From Bacteroidetes bacterium CG2_30_33_31 (lineage in GTDB: Bacteria; Bacteroidota; Bacteroidia; Bacteroidales; UBA1556), in assembly GCA_001872625.1 (NCBI GenBank), contig MNXP01000076.1:1-64000 (forward strand): 64,000 nucleotides of DNA, in the 5' to 3' direction. A program made the translations under genes and the position numbers. How positions within the stretch are numbered: position 1 is the stretch's first letter; the number at the start of each line of letters is the position of its first letter. Under the pieces are notes generated by a model. The model did no database searches, was not told where the DNA came from, and saw only the letters and a list, made by a program, of their open reading frames with translations. Of this stretch, positions 27,549-37,635 are shown in pieces.

Positions 27549-29240
27549 ATGGAAGCAGCAGAAAGCAAGACATTAAATTTTATCGAACAAATTATTGAAG
27601 AAGATTTGGCAAGTCAGAAAAATGGAGACCTTATTTGCACAAGATTTCCCCCTGAACCCAATGGTTATCTACATATTGGACATGCTAAATCTATATGCCT
27701 GAACTTTGGTTTGGGGCAGAAATATCATGGTAAAACCAATCTAAGATTTGATGATACCAATCCATCTAAAGAGGAAGACAAGTATGTAAAAGCCATAGTT
27801 GAAGATGTTAAATGGCTGGGTTTCAATTGGGATGGCGATATTAAATATACTTCCGATTATTTCAATCAATTATATCAATGGGCTATAGAATTTATAAAAA
27901 AAGGTTTAGCTTATGTCGACGACCAAAAATCTGAGGAAATTAGTCTGCAAAGAGGCACTCCGCAAAAACCAGGAATAATGAGTCCCTTTCGCAGCAGAAC
28001 AATTGAAGAAAATTTAGAACTTTTTGAAAGGATGTATAAAGGCGAATTCCCCGATGGAAGCCGTGTACTGCGCGCCAAAGCCGATATGTCATCGCCAAAT
28101 ATGCAATTGCGCGACCCTGTGATGTACAGAATTATGCACTCTACTCATCATCGCACTGGCGATTTGTGGTGCATATACCCAATGTATGATTTCGCTCATG
28201 GACAATCCGATTATATCGAAGGAATTACACACAGCATTTGTACTTTGGAATTTGAAAATCATCGGCCTCTTTACAATTGGTATTTAGATAAAATTGCTGA
28301 TAGCAAAAAAGTTAGACCACAGCAAATTGAGTTTGCTCGCCTAAATCTCTCTTACACAGTAATGAGCAAAAGAAAACTTCTACAACTTGTAGAAGAAGGA
28401 AATGTATCTGGCTGGGACGACCCACGTATGCCGACAATTTCTGGATTACGCCGTCGTGGTTATACCCCCGAATCAATAAGAAATTTTTCAGAAAGAATTG
28501 GCGTTGCCAAGCGCGATAATATTATTGATGTTGGACTTTTAGAATTTAGCCTACGCGAACATTTAAATAAAATTGCCCCAAGAGTAATGGCTGTTTTAGA
28601 CCCAGTTAAACTTATTATAACAAACTATCCAAAAGATAAAACCGAATTTATTGAGCTCGAAAACAATCCTGAGGACTTAAGTAGCGGCACAAGAGAACTT
28701 CCTTTTGGGCGCGAAATTTATATCGAAAGAGAGGATTTTTTGGAAGACCCTCCAAAGAAATTTTTTAGACTTGGACCTCAAAGAGAAGTTCGATTAAAAG
28801 GCGCATATATTATTAAATGTGAAGATTTTAAGAAAGATTCAGAAGGAAAAATTGCTGAGGTTTACTGTAGCTACGACCCCGAAACCAAGAGCGGCACTGG
28901 CATAAGCAGAAAAGTTAAAGGTACACTTCATTGGGTGAGTGCTCCACAAGCAATTGATGCGGAAATTAGAATTTACGACCGTCTTTTCTCTGTGGAAGAT
29001 ACAGCTGCCGATAAAGATATCGACTTCAAAGAGCTTATCAATCCAAACTCACTGCAGATTATTAATCACTGCAAATTAGAACCATCACTGGCATCAGCAA
29101 AACCTGAAGATAAATTTCAATTTCAACGCATGGGATATTTTTGCGTCGATAAAGATTCTACAAAAGAAAAATTAGTATTCAACAGAACAGTTCCTCTGAA
29201 AGATGGCTGGAATAAAACAAACATTATTGCAAATGTATAG
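27549..29240 (+). CDS. glnS: Glutamine-tRNA ligase
   Basis: GlnRS charges tRNA-Gln directly with glutamine. The 563-residue class I synthetase has the HIGH motif in '[18 protein letters not shown]', '[12 protein letters not shown]' and the KMSKS-type loop '[16 protein letters not shown]'. The specificity region '[20 protein letters not shown]' is diagnostic of GlnRS rather than GluRS, and the C-terminal anticodon-binding beta-barrels are complete. Its last 8 bp overlap the aspS start, so the two synthetases are translationally coupled. Confidence 0.98.
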   Translation: MEAAESKTLNFIEQIIEEDLASQKNGDLICTRFPPEPNGYLHIGHAKSICLNFGLGQKYHGKTNLRFDDTNPSKEEDKYVKAIVEDVKWLGFNWDGDIKYTSDYFNQLYQWAIEFIKKGLAYVDDQKSEEISLQRGTPQKPGIMSPFRSRTIEENLELFERMYKGEFPDGSRVLRAKADMSSPNMQLRDPVMYRIMHSTHHRTGDLWCIYPMYDFAHGQSDYIEGITHSICTLEFENHRPLYNWYLDKIADSKKVRPQQIEFARLNLSYTVMSKRKLLQLVEEGNVSGWDDPRMPTISGLRRRGYTPESIRNFSERIGVAKRDNIIDVGLLEFSLREHLNKIAPRVMAVLDPVKLIITNYPKDKTEFIELENNPEDLSSGTRELPFGREIYIEREDFLEDPPKKFFRLGPQREVRLKGAYIIKCEDFKKDSEGKIAEVYCSYDPETKSGTGISRKVKGTLHWVSAPQAIDAEIRIYDRLFSVEDTAADKDIDFKELINPNSLQIINHCKLEPSLASAKPEDKFQFQRMGYFCVDKDSTKEKLVFNRTVPLKDGWNKTNIIANV

Positions 29241-30996
29241 GACAAAAACTTGTGGTGAGCTAAGAATTAGCGACATAGCAACAAAAGTTGTGCTGGCTGG
29301 CTGGGTGCAGAAATCCCGTGATCTTGGAGGCATGACCTTCATAGATTTGCGCGACAGATATGGCATCACACAATTGGTTTTTAATATGGAAACCAACGAA
29401 AAATTATGCAAAGAAGCTCGAAGCCTTGCTCGTGAATTTGTGATTCAAATTTCGGGCATTGTTACCGAAAGAAGTAATAAAAATATTAATATAGCCACTG
29501 GCGATATTGAAATAATTGTAGAGGAATTTAAAATTCTTAACAAATCTAAAACTCCACCTTTTACCATAGAAAATAATACTGATGGCGGTGAGGAAATTAG
29601 AATGAAATACCGCTATCTCGATTTGCGTCGAGAACCTTTGAAAAAGAATTTGATACTACGCCATAAACTCTCCATGACTGTACGTAACTTCTTGAGTGAG
29701 AACAATTTTATAGAAATAGAAACTCCATATCTTATTAAATCTACTCCCGAAGGTGCAAGAGATTTTGTTGTACCCTCGAGAATGAATAAAGGAGGCTTTT
29801 ATGCTTTACCACAATCTCCTCAAACATTCAAACAACTGCTGATGATTGCAGGCTATGATAGATATTTTCAGCTGGTAAGATGCTTCCGCGATGAGGATTT
29901 ACGAGCCGATCGACAGCCCGAATTTACTCAGATTGACTGTGAGATGGCTTTTGTAGAGCAAGATGATGTTCTTAAAGTTTTTGAAAATCTGACAAAACAT
30001 CTTTTCAAAGAAATCAAGAATATTGCTTTTGATAATTTCCCTAAGATGCTATACGACGATGCCATTCGTTATTACGGTAGCGATAAGCCTGACATTCGTT
30101 TTGAAATGAGATTCGTCGAAATTACCGATTTTGCTAAAGGCAAAGATTTTAAAATATTTGATGATGCTGAAATAATAGTGGGAATAAATGTAAAAGGTGC
30201 CGCCGAATATACAAGAAAACAACTCGATGCGCTGACAGATTTCGTTAGAAAACCTCAGATTGGAGCCAAAGGAATGGTTTATGTAAAATATAATGCTGAT
30301 GGAAGTATTAAATCTTCTGTAGATAAATTTTATTCCTTAGATGACTTACAAAAGTGGACTTCTATTTTTGATGCCAAAGAGGGTGATTTGATGCTTATTC
30401 TTTCGGGTGACACTGAAAAAACACAAAAAGCTTTAGGCGAACTACGTTTGGAAATGGCCAACCAGCTTGGGTTAAGAGATAGAAAAGTTTACAAACCTCT
30501 GTGGGTAGTGGATTTCCCATTGCTCGAGTGGGACGATGAGAACAGCAGATATCATGCAATGCATCACCCTTTTACTTCTCCCAAACCAGAAGATGAACAT
30601 TTCTTAGAAACCTCCCCCGAAAAAGCTCATGCCAATGCCTACGACTTGGTAATAAATGGAGTAGAAATTGGCGGCGGTTCTATCAGAATTCATGATGCTA
30701 AACTTCAAGCAAAAATGTTTAAAGTTTTAGGCTTTACTGATGAAGATGCACGAAATCAGTTTGGTTTTTTGATGGATGCTTTTGAATATGGTGCACCACC
30801 TCACGGTGGAATTGCTTTTGGTTTCGATAGACTTGCTGCCATGTTTGGTGGCACAGATTCTATAAGAGATTATATTGCTTTTCCCAAAAATAATCATGGT
30901 CAAGATATAATGATTTCTTCACCATCAGCAATATCTGATTTACAGTTGGAGGAGCTTTCTCTAAAGATTGATTTGCGAAAAAAAGAAGATAATTAG
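29233..30996 (+). CDS. aspS: Aspartate-tRNA ligase
   Basis: This class IIb synthetase charges tRNA-Asp. I place the start at 29233 ([15 protein letters not shown]), which matches the conserved bacterial AspRS N-terminus; an ATG at 29203 would add ten residues encoded inside glnS. That gives 587 residues. An N-terminal OB-fold anticodon domain ('[20 protein letters not shown]') is followed by the catalytic core with '[20 protein letters not shown]', '[15 protein letters not shown]' and motif 3 '[15 protein letters not shown]'. The bacterial insertion domain is present. Confidence 0.98.
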   Translation: MYRTKTCGELRISDIATKVVLAGWVQKSRDLGGMTFIDLRDRYGITQLVFNMETNEKLCKEARSLAREFVIQISGIVTERSNKNINIATGDIEIIVEEFKILNKSKTPPFTIENNTDGGEEIRMKYRYLDLRREPLKKNLILRHKLSMTVRNFLSENNFIEIETPYLIKSTPEGARDFVVPSRMNKGGFYALPQSPQTFKQLLMIAGYDRYFQLVRCFRDEDLRADRQPEFTQIDCEMAFVEQDDVLKVFENLTKHLFKEIKNIAFDNFPKMLYDDAIRYYGSDKPDIRFEMRFVEITDFAKGKDFKIFDDAEIIVGINVKGAAEYTRKQLDALTDFVRKPQIGAKGMVYVKYNADGSIKSSVDKFYSLDDLQKWTSIFDAKEGDLMLILSGDTEKTQKALGELRLEMANQLGLRDRKVYKPLWVVDFPLLEWDDENSRYHAMHHPFTSPKPEDEHFLETSPEKAHANAYDLVINGVEIGGGSIRIHDAKLQAKMFKVLGFTDEDARNQFGFLMDAFEYGAPPHGGIAFGFDRLAAMFGGTDSIRDYIAFPKNNHGQDIMISSPSAISDLQLEELSLKIDLRKKEDN

Positions 30997-31045
30997 TCCC
31001 TTTTTTTGATTAAAAATCAGCTGTAATAGATTATCATAAAGTTTG

Positions 31046-31053
31046 TACATTTG
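31046..31053 (+). promoter_or_regulatory. TAnnTTTG -7 element, decides the downstream start
   Basis: TACATTTG followed by C ends at 31053. A TTG start at 31051 would be inside it, so the lipoprotein starts at ATG 31072. Confidence 0.55.
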
Positions 31054-31071
31054 CTCAAATCAAATTTTAGT

Positions 31072-31770
31072 ATGAATAGAATTTTCATAAAAGATACTTT
31101 TTTAGCAATCACAATATTTTTTTTGATGATTTCTTTCCCGTCTTGCAAGAAAGAAACCATTATGCTGCCACCAGATTTGGGAGAAAAATATTTTCCTATA
31201 AAACAAGGCTCATGGATATCTTATAAAGTCGATTCTATAGTTTGGAATAACTTCTATACTCCCGTAAAAATAGATACTTTCTCTTTTTATTTGAAAATGA
31301 AAATCGATAGTCAATATACTGATAACGAAGGCAGAACAATTTATTATTATCGCAAATATTATAGCCTAACCAACTCAAATTGGCAATTGTCAAAAAATTA
31401 CTCGATTAACAAAACTGCACAGCGCATTGAGACTTTTGAGGAGAATTATACTTATATAAAAATGGTTTTCCCAGTAAAAAACTCAACAATTTGGGATATG
31501 AATGCTTTCAACATATTTGACAAAACTGAAAGCTATTTTCAAAATTATGATGTTTCAAAAACATATAATGGCGAATTCTTTGATTCTTGTGCTGTAGTTA
31601 ATCACCAAAACTTAGAAACACTCATAAGCAAAAACTATCATGAAGAAGTTTATGGGAAAAATATTGGACTACTTTATAAAAAACTTATAAAAATAGAAAA
31701 GGCCATAAATGGCACTTGGAATAATGGAGTCTCCTGCACATATTCTATAGTTGGAAGAGGACAAGATTAA
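31072..31770 (+). CDS. Hypothetical lipoprotein
   Basis: This 232-residue protein has a lipoprotein signal ending in 'ISFPSC' at about residue 24. The mature part opens 'PPDLGEKYFPIKQGSWISYK', a pattern seen in several Bacteroidota lipoproteins that begin with a 'YFPL..G..W.Y' segment, and is otherwise mostly beta. I do not recognise a functional family. It lies 12 bp upstream of the T9SS subtilase gene and is probably co-transcribed with it, which suggests a surface role. Confidence 0.75.
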   Translation: MNRIFIKDTFLAITIFFLMISFPSCKKETIMLPPDLGEKYFPIKQGSWISYKVDSIVWNNFYTPVKIDTFSFYLKMKIDSQYTDNEGRTIYYYRKYYSLTNSNWQLSKNYSINKTAQRIETFEENYTYIKMVFPVKNSTIWDMNAFNIFDKTESYFQNYDVSKTYNGEFFDSCAVVNHQNLETLISKNYHEEVYGKNIGLLYKKLIKIEKAINGTWNNGVSCTYSIVGRGQD

Positions 31771-31782
31771 TAGAATTTATTA

Positions 31783-33447
31783 ATGAAAAAATTAATTCCT
31801 ATTTATATTATATTCATAATCAGTTTAATAAGCTCGCTTTCATTTGCTCAGGTTTCATTTCCTGGAAATTTTTCTTTAAGCCTTAAAGACAAAAATAATT
31901 CAACATATTCATTTGATAATCCAAGTGATTATCTTTCGCGGCGTGCAATTGTACGTCGCCAAAAACAAAACATTAAATTAGATTCATCAGATTTGCCAGT
32001 GAATACTTTTTACTTATCGACCTTATCTAATTACGGTTTGGTAAAATACACCTCACGCTGGCAAAATTCAGTCTTAATGCGCATTGAGGATAGCTTGTCT
32101 TATGTCTTTATATCGAATTTAAATTTTGTAAAAAATCTTGAATATTTAAGCCCCGCCAGTGGTTCTGCTAAAACTAAAAGGGTTAATAAGTTAATAGCCA
32201 AAGCCAATAAAAACGATAATTCTTTTGAATATATTGAACATGGAAAATCTCAACGGCAAATAGATATTATAAACCTATTACCTCTTCATAATGAAGGCAA
32301 TATAGGTAGCGGAATATTAATTACAGTGCTTGATGCAGGATTCAATAATGTAAATAATATGAAGGCATTTGAGAGATTGCGCAGCCGCAATGGGATAATT
32401 GTTGCCAAAGATTTTGTGATGCCAGGCAATAATGTGTACAACGAATTCACTCATGGTTGCTACGTGCTTTCTACAATTGCTGGAGATATAACAAGCAGCT
32501 ATTATGGCACAGCACCTCAAGCGGATTTCATTTTGCTGCGAACCGAAGATGTAAATTCTGAATTCCCAATTGAAGAATATTATTGGCTTATTGGTGCTGA
32601 GTTTGCCGATTCAGCAGGAAGCGATATAATTAGCTCTTCTTTAGGTTATAATCAATTCGACGACAGCACTTTGAATCACAATTGGGCTCAATTAGATGGC
32701 AAAACAACAATAGTAAGCAAAGCAGCCACAATGGCTTTCTCCAAAGGTATGGTGGTGATAAATTCTGCTGGAAATGATGGAGAAAGTGCATGGAGAAAAA
32801 TTGGTTTCCCTGCTGATGCAATTGGAATTATATCTGTTGGAGCTATCGATTCATTGGGAAAATATGCAAGTTTTAGCTCGGTAGGAAATTCCTCCGATGG
32901 GCGTATCAAACCCGAAATAGTAGCTGTTGGAAAATCAACTGCTCTTGTATCTACTGCCGATAAAATTTTTTATGGAAATGGCACTTCCTTCAGTACACCA
33001 ACCATTGCTGGAGCTATCGCTTCGCTAATGCAAGCAAATCCCTCAGCATCAGCAGAAAACATTAGAAAAGCGGTACTCATGTCAGCAAATAATTTTAATA
33101 ATCCAGACTCATTAACAGGCTATGGGATTCCTAATTTCTTTGTGGCAAATCTGATATTGAAAAGTATTAATATTGATACAAGCTCAAAAGAATTGTCTTT
33201 CAAAAGTTATCCAAATCCTTTTAGCACAGGCTTTTATTTGGTTTTTTCCTCTCCTGAAAATCAGTTTGTTTCTGTTTCTCTTGCCGATTTGAGTGGTAAA
33301 ATGATTTGGGGGAAATCGATACAAATTAATACAGGTGCTCAAGCATTCTACTTTAGTGATTTTCAAAATATTAATAATGGCATTTATTTTTTAATAATAA
33401 ACACCAACCAAAAAGTTTATACAACAAAGATAATTAAACAAAATTGA
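31783..33447 (+). CDS. Subtilisin-like serine protease with T9SS sorting domain
   Basis: This 554-residue protein has a signal peptide (ending SLSFAQ) and a propeptide-like region to about residue 155. The S8 peptidase core carries the catalytic Asp in 'ILITVLDAGFNN', the His in 'NEFTHGCYVLS', the oxyanion Asn in 'VINSAGNDGES' and the nucleophile Ser in 'GNGTSFSTPTIAGAIASL'. The last about 75 residues are a type IX sorting domain ('FKSYPNPFSTGFYLVF', 'INNGIYFLIINTNQKVYTTK'). It should be exported by Sec and then the T9SS to the cell surface. All triad residues are present, so it is likely active. Confidence 0.93.
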   Translation: MKKLIPIYIIFIISLISSLSFAQVSFPGNFSLSLKDKNNSTYSFDNPSDYLSRRAIVRRQKQNIKLDSSDLPVNTFYLSTLSNYGLVKYTSRWQNSVLMRIEDSLSYVFISNLNFVKNLEYLSPASGSAKTKRVNKLIAKANKNDNSFEYIEHGKSQRQIDIINLLPLHNEGNIGSGILITVLDAGFNNVNNMKAFERLRSRNGIIVAKDFVMPGNNVYNEFTHGCYVLSTIAGDITSSYYGTAPQADFILLRTEDVNSEFPIEEYYWLIGAEFADSAGSDIISSSLGYNQFDDSTLNHNWAQLDGKTTIVSKAATMAFSKGMVVINSAGNDGESAWRKIGFPADAIGIISVGAIDSLGKYASFSSVGNSSDGRIKPEIVAVGKSTALVSTADKIFYGNGTSFSTPTIAGAIASLMQANPSASAENIRKAVLMSANNFNNPDSLTGYGIPNFFVANLILKSINIDTSSKELSFKSYPNPFSTGFYLVFSSPENQFVSVSLADLSGKMIWGKSIQINTGAQAFYFSDFQNINNGIYFLIINTNQKVYTTKIIKQN

Positions 33448-33460
33448 TGCTTAAATATAT

Positions 33461-33468
33461 TATATTTG
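33461..33468 (+). promoter_or_regulatory. TAnnTTTG -7 element for ssb
   Basis: TATATTTG followed by C lies 41 bp before the ssb ATG. Confidence 0.55.
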
Positions 33469-33509
33469 CTTCTCATAAATCACAATAATAATTCATAAAT
33501 ATAAAAATC

Positions 33510-33980
33510 ATGGCAGGAATTAACAAAGTAATTTTATTAGGAAATGTGGGAAGAGACCCCGAAATTAGATCTTTAGAAAATGGCGGTAAGGTGGCTCAAT
33601 TTAGTTTGGCAACCAATGAAAACTATAAAGAAAAAGATGGAAACTGGAAGGAACAAACTGAATGGCACAACATAGTTGCGTGGAATTATCAAGCTGACAA
33701 AGCTGAACAATTTCTTCACAAAGGAGCCCAAGTTTATATCGAAGGCAAAATAAGAACTCGTCAATGGACTGATAAAGAAAATGTAATTAGATATACTACC
33801 GATATTATTGCTGAGAAAATATTGCTACTTGGCCGCAAAAATGAAGGTCAAAACTTTCCACCAATCCCTGATGAAAATAACTATGTAAAACCAAAATCTT
33901 CCACTACAACTCCAGATTCAAATATTAATGAGCCTGAAATAACCTCAGATGATCAAAAAGAAGATGATTTACCGTTTTAA
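33510..33980 (+). CDS. ssb: Single-stranded DNA-binding protein
   Basis: SSB coats single-stranded DNA in replication, recombination and repair. The 156-residue protein has the OB-fold start 'MAGINKVILLGNVGRDPEIR', 'WHNIVAWNYQADKAEQFLHK' and 'QVYIEGKIRTRQWTDKE'. A flexible tail follows, ending in the acidic tip 'DDLPF' that recruits partner proteins. It is a single gene with its own promoter. The next 275 bp carry only the promoter of the following operon. Confidence 0.96.
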   Translation: MAGINKVILLGNVGRDPEIRSLENGGKVAQFSLATNENYKEKDGNWKEQTEWHNIVAWNYQADKAEQFLHKGAQVYIEGKIRTRQWTDKENVIRYTTDIIAEKILLLGRKNEGQNFPPIPDENNYVKPKSSTTTPDSNINEPEITSDDQKEDDLPF

Positions 33981-34183
33981 AATAATTTATAAAAGCATGA
34001 ATTTTTGAGATCTGGGAAAACATTATTGAAAACCTTTTAAATATTTTCGTTTTAAAAACATCCCTTAACTATTGATTTTATTAATGTTAAATGCATAAAT
34101 CTCTTTCTGAAGAACTTTGATTTTCAGTCTTATTTAAAATAATTCTGAATTATGTAAATATATCTAACAATCAAATTCTTTAT

Positions 34184-34191
34184 TAATTTTG
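34184..34191 (+). promoter_or_regulatory. TAnnTTTG -7 element for the redox operon
   Basis: TAATTTTG lies 64 bp before the ATG at 34256. No clear FNR- or Crp-like palindrome was recognised in 33981-34255. Confidence 0.45.
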
Positions 34192-34255
34192 TGCATTCAA
34201 ATACTCTAACAGATTAGGATTTTAAACAACATATTAATAATTCATACAAAAGACT

Positions 34256-35206
34256 ATGGATCAAACTAATGAAAGCGTAAAGCCTTCAAGAAGGGCTTTT
34301 CTGAAAAAATTCGGAATGACTCTCGGAGCAGTAGGTGTAGTAGGAGCTTTAGGTGTTCTAAACTCGTGCTCAACAAAAGAAGCTGGGAAGAAATTTCGAT
34401 TTATAAATGCAAAAGGCGAATGGGAAGAAGTTGATGTTTCAAATATGAAACTCCATTTGACAGAACTTCAAAAACGTGGTAGAGAAGGAATTCACAACAA
34501 GAAGTTTGTGAAAGTAATAGACCTTTCAAAATGTAAAAATGCCCAGATATGTATGTCAGCCTGTCAAAAAGCACATCATCTTCGTCCAGAACAGCCAATT
34601 ATGAATGTTCTAAGAATGGAAAATTCAAACGGAACGGGATTCTATTTTATGCCAAAACCTTGTCAACATTGCGATAACCCACCATGCACAAAAGTTTGCC
34701 CCGTAGATGCAACCTTTAAACGTGAAGATGGGATAGTTCTAATAGATAATGAGCGTTGCATTGGCTGTCGATTCTGTATTGCAGCTTGCCCTTATTCTGC
34801 ACGTGTTTTCAATTGGTCAGATGTTGACCCACGCTATGCCGAAGAGGAAAAAGACCTCATTTATAATATTGAGTTAAACGTGCCACAAAAGAAAGGAACA
34901 ATTTCAAAATGTATTTTCAGCGCCGATAGAGTACGAATTGGAAAACTTCCTTACTGCGTAAGTGCTTGTCCTAATGGTGTTTACTGGTTTGGTGATTTCA
35001 ACGAGGATGTTGTAACAAATGGTACCTCGAAGGAAAGCACAAGACTGAGCACTCTTCTCGAAGAAAAAGGAGCTTATACTTTAATTCCAGAATTAGGCAC
35101 AAAACCGAGAGTTTATTATCTGCCTCCTGTAGATCGATTATCAAAATACGATTATAATGGAATCAATTATCTCGGCGAAAAAGAAGCCGACCAAAGTGAA
35201 GAATAG
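34256..35206 (+). CDS. Tat-exported NrfC/DsrO-like iron-sulfur protein
   Basis: This 316-residue electron-transfer subunit has a twin-arginine signal 'SRRAFLKKFGMTLGAVG' with a possible lipobox cysteine at residue 38 (VLNSC). Four cysteine groups follow. Groups II (136, 139, 144, 148) and III (168, 171, 174, 178) are complete. Group I has Cys 93, 99 and 103 but Ala at 96. Group IV has Cys 219, 234 and 238 but Ser at 222. The canonical family has 16 cysteines for four [4Fe-4S] clusters; here two clusters each lack one ligand. It would face the periplasm and pass electrons between the NrfD-like membrane subunit encoded next and the cytochrome c after it. No molybdopterin catalytic gene adjoins. 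Confidence 0.88.
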   Translation: MDQTNESVKPSRRAFLKKFGMTLGAVGVVGALGVLNSCSTKEAGKKFRFINAKGEWEEVDVSNMKLHLTELQKRGREGIHNKKFVKVIDLSKCKNAQICMSACQKAHHLRPEQPIMNVLRMENSNGTGFYFMPKPCQHCDNPPCTKVCPVDATFKREDGIVLIDNERCIGCRFCIAACPYSARVFNWSDVDPRYAEEEKDLIYNIELNVPQKKGTISKCIFSADRVRIGKLPYCVSACPNGVYWFGDFNEDVVTNGTSKESTRLSTLLEEKGAYTLIPELGTKPRVYYLPPVDRLSKYDYNGINYLGEKEADQSEE

Positions 35207-35239
35207 TTTTTATAATTATGAATTTTAAGATAAAATATA

Positions 35240-36583
35240 ATGTCAGATATTAAAATTATAGATCAGAAGGCCACTTTTGAAAATATAAAAGAAGATCTTT
35301 TAAGGCCTATAAAAACCAAGAATTGGAAGTATACCTTATGGATTATTAGCTTAGTAATCTTTGTGGCTATTTCATTATGGTGTTATGGTCTTCAGCTCAA
35401 AGACGGTTTGGTTGTAACCGGAATGCGAGATTATGTTTCGTGGGGTATTTATATTTCCACCTTCGTATTTTTTGTTGCTGTTGCATTGGTGGGGATGCTT
35501 ATTTCTGCTGTAGTTGGCTTATTAGGTCAAAAATGGATTACTCCTATAAGTAGAATAGCGGAAATGATAGCGCTTGCCTTTGTAATGATGGCTGGTCTTA
35601 TTATTATTGTTGACATGGGGCGTCCAGATAGACTACTAAATGTTTTTATTTATTTTAGATATCAGTCTCCAATCTTTTGGGATGTAACTGTTGTAACAAC
35701 TTACGTTTTCATAAGCGCATTACTTCTATTTTTACCGATGTTACCTGATTTGGGTATAATGAGAAACCATTTAAAAGGTGATGTGCCAAAATGGAAATGG
35801 AATCTTTATAATGTACTTTCTTTGGGATGGATTGGAACACCTCAACAATATAAAATTTTGCACAAAACCACAAGAGTGCTTTTAATATTGGTTGTACCTG
35901 TTGCTTTAGCCATTCACACAGTAACTTCATGGTTATCAGCTATGACCTTAAGACCAGGATGGGATTCAACAATATTTGGCCCTTATTACGTAACAGGTGC
36001 TTTTGTGGCTGGTTCTGGAGCGGTGCTTATAGCAATGTATTTTATTCGTCGTGGATTTCATCTCGAAGAATATATTACAGAGGTTCAGTTTGATAAAATG
36101 GGGAAACTTATGGTTTTAGTATCATTAGTATATTTATACTTTAACATAAACGAATTTATTGTGCCTGCATATAAAATGAAGACTATTGAAGCAGTTTATT
36201 TAAAGACTTTATTCGCAGGAAGCTATGTTTATACTTTTTGGTTTACACAGATTTTTGGACTTTTGCTGCCAATCATATTAGGGTTTTTCAAAAAAATGAG
36301 AAAACCATTCCCCCTTATGCTAATAGGCGTTTCGTTAGTTGTTGGCGCTTGGTTCAAAAGACTTATAATTATTGTACCAGCTCTTATTCACTCATATTTG
36401 CCTCAACAAAATTATCCTGCAAATTTTCATGGATATGAACCTACTGGCATTGAATTAACCATAACACTTGGAACAATTGCCTTAGCTGTGCTAATTGTTT
36501 CCATCTTAGTAAAGCTATTTCCTGTTATGTCAATTTGGGAGATTGCTCATGAAAAAGGTGTTGATGTTGAAAAAGATTTATAA
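35240..36583 (+). CDS. NrfD/PsrC-like quinone-interacting membrane subunit
   Basis: This 447-residue protein has nine or ten predicted membrane helices, as in NrfD/PsrC/DsrP proteins. Typical segments are 'GMRDYVSWGIYISTFVFFVA' (the helix with the WG-Y pattern), 'MIALAFVMMAGLIIIVDMGR' with the conserved D-x-GRPDR sequence, 'LLILVVPVALAIHTVTSWLS' with a His/Trp pair, and 'LRPGWDSTIFGPYYVTGA'. NrfD proteins oxidise or reduce (mena)quinone and work with an NrfC-type iron-sulfur subunit. It lies 33 bp after that subunit and 19 bp before the cytochrome gene, so the three form one operon. Confidence 0.93.
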   Translation: MSDIKIIDQKATFENIKEDLLRPIKTKNWKYTLWIISLVIFVAISLWCYGLQLKDGLVVTGMRDYVSWGIYISTFVFFVAVALVGMLISAVVGLLGQKWITPISRIAEMIALAFVMMAGLIIIVDMGRPDRLLNVFIYFRYQSPIFWDVTVVTTYVFISALLLFLPMLPDLGIMRNHLKGDVPKWKWNLYNVLSLGWIGTPQQYKILHKTTRVLLILVVPVALAIHTVTSWLSAMTLRPGWDSTIFGPYYVTGAFVAGSGAVLIAMYFIRRGFHLEEYITEVQFDKMGKLMVLVSLVYLYFNINEFIVPAYKMKTIEAVYLKTLFAGSYVYTFWFTQIFGLLLPIILGFFKKMRKPFPLMLIGVSLVVGAWFKRLIIIVPALIHSYLPQQNYPANFHGYEPTGIELTITLGTIALAVLIVSILVKLFPVMSIWEIAHEKGVDVEKDL

Positions 36584-36602
36584 TAGAGTAAAACTAATTA
36601 TT

Positions 36603-37514
36603 ATGAAAAATATATTTAAAATATTTGGTTTTGTTGGTTTAGGATTGATTATTACCAGCGGAATACAAGCGCAAGACTGGAATATTACCAGCGAACAAAA
36701 AGCTACACAACTTCAAATTCCTTTCACTGGAACCAACCAAGAAGCTGGCGAGATACTTTATAATAAAAATTGTAAAATGTGTCATTCTACAATCAAAGTT
36801 GTCCCTAAAAATGATAGGGTTCTGCCAATTGCTCCTAACTTAGGTTGTCAGGTAATTCAAAGCACTAATACCGATGGTGAGCTTTTCTGGAAAATTACTA
36901 ACGGCAAAGGCGGAATGCCTCCTTACGCAAATTCTCTCTCCGATGATGAACGTTGGAAATTGGTGGTTTTTCTACGCATGTATTTTAATTCTTATGCAGC
37001 CCCAACAATAGGAGGTGTTGCTCCAGAAGCTCCTGGCCAGAAATTTCAAGGGACAATAAAAAGCATGAAATTGAGCTTTGATGATAAAACAAATAAAATT
37101 TCTGCCAAACTTACTGCTGTAGATGCAGAGGGAAATCCAACTATACCTAAAAATATAAAAGTCAAAATTTATGTAAAACGTTATTTTGGTAATCTACTTC
37201 TTGGAACTGTAAAAACTAATGATGCTGGTGTATCTTCAGTAGAATGCCCAAAAGATATACCCGCTGATACAGGAGGATATATTTTTATTTCGGCCACAAC
37301 TGCTGATAGCTCTGCTACAGCAATTGAACAGGTAAAATTTGGACAAAAATTAGTTTGGGATAATCCCAACAATCACCCTTCTCTCTGGGGAACAAGCAAA
37401 AGAAGCCCTTTGTGGTTGAAAGCTTCCTATATTTCTATGGTATTGGCAGCTTGGGCTGTAATATTTTGGGCTTTCTTTCAACTTTATAAAATAAGGTCAA
37501 TAAAAGAAAATTAA
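36603..37514 (+). CDS. Membrane-anchored monohaem c-type cytochrome
   Basis: The 303-residue protein starts at 36603 with a signal peptide (cleavage near IQAQ). One haem-c site, CKMCH at residues 57-61, is followed by a likely axial methionine in 'GKGGMPPYANSLSDDERWKL', the normal cytochrome c fold order. Residues of about 145-255 form an immunoglobulin-like beta domain without recognised relatives. A C-terminal membrane helix, 'SYISMVLAAWAVIFWAFFQL', anchors the protein with its haem in the periplasm. It is the third gene of the NrfC/NrfD operon and the probable electron exit or entry point of the module. A strong terminator follows. Confidence 0.88.
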   Translation: MKNIFKIFGFVGLGLIITSGIQAQDWNITSEQKATQLQIPFTGTNQEAGEILYNKNCKMCHSTIKVVPKNDRVLPIAPNLGCQVIQSTNTDGELFWKITNGKGGMPPYANSLSDDERWKLVVFLRMYFNSYAAPTIGGVAPEAPGQKFQGTIKSMKLSFDDKTNKISAKLTAVDAEGNPTIPKNIKVKIYVKRYFGNLLLGTVKTNDAGVSSVECPKDIPADTGGYIFISATTADSSATAIEQVKFGQKLVWDNPNNHPSLWGTSKRSPLWLKASYISMVLAAWAVIFWAFFQLYKIRSIKEN

Positions 37515-37535
37515 AATAGAAATTTAAACGAAAAC

Positions 37536-37572
37536 AAACATGCAGCAATTAAATGATTGCTGCATGTTTTTA
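37536..37572 (+). terminator. Terminator of the redox operon
   Basis: A perfect 14-bp stem (37536-37549 and 37556-37569) with a 6-nt loop is followed by T-rich sequence, 22 bp after the cytochrome stop. Confidence 0.85.
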
Positions 37573-37589
37573 TTATAGGAGTTTTTTTT

Positions 37590-37630
37590 AAAAAATAAAG
37601 CCCTCACAATTAAATTGTAAGGGCTTTTTT
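37590..37630. terminator. Bidirectional terminator, serves tRNA-Ala on minus
   Basis: The stem AAAGCCCT/AGGGCTTT with an inner ACAATT/AATTGT has A- and T-runs on the two sides. On the minus strand it lies just after the tRNA 3' end. Confidence 0.8.
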
Positions 37631-37635
37631 TAAAG

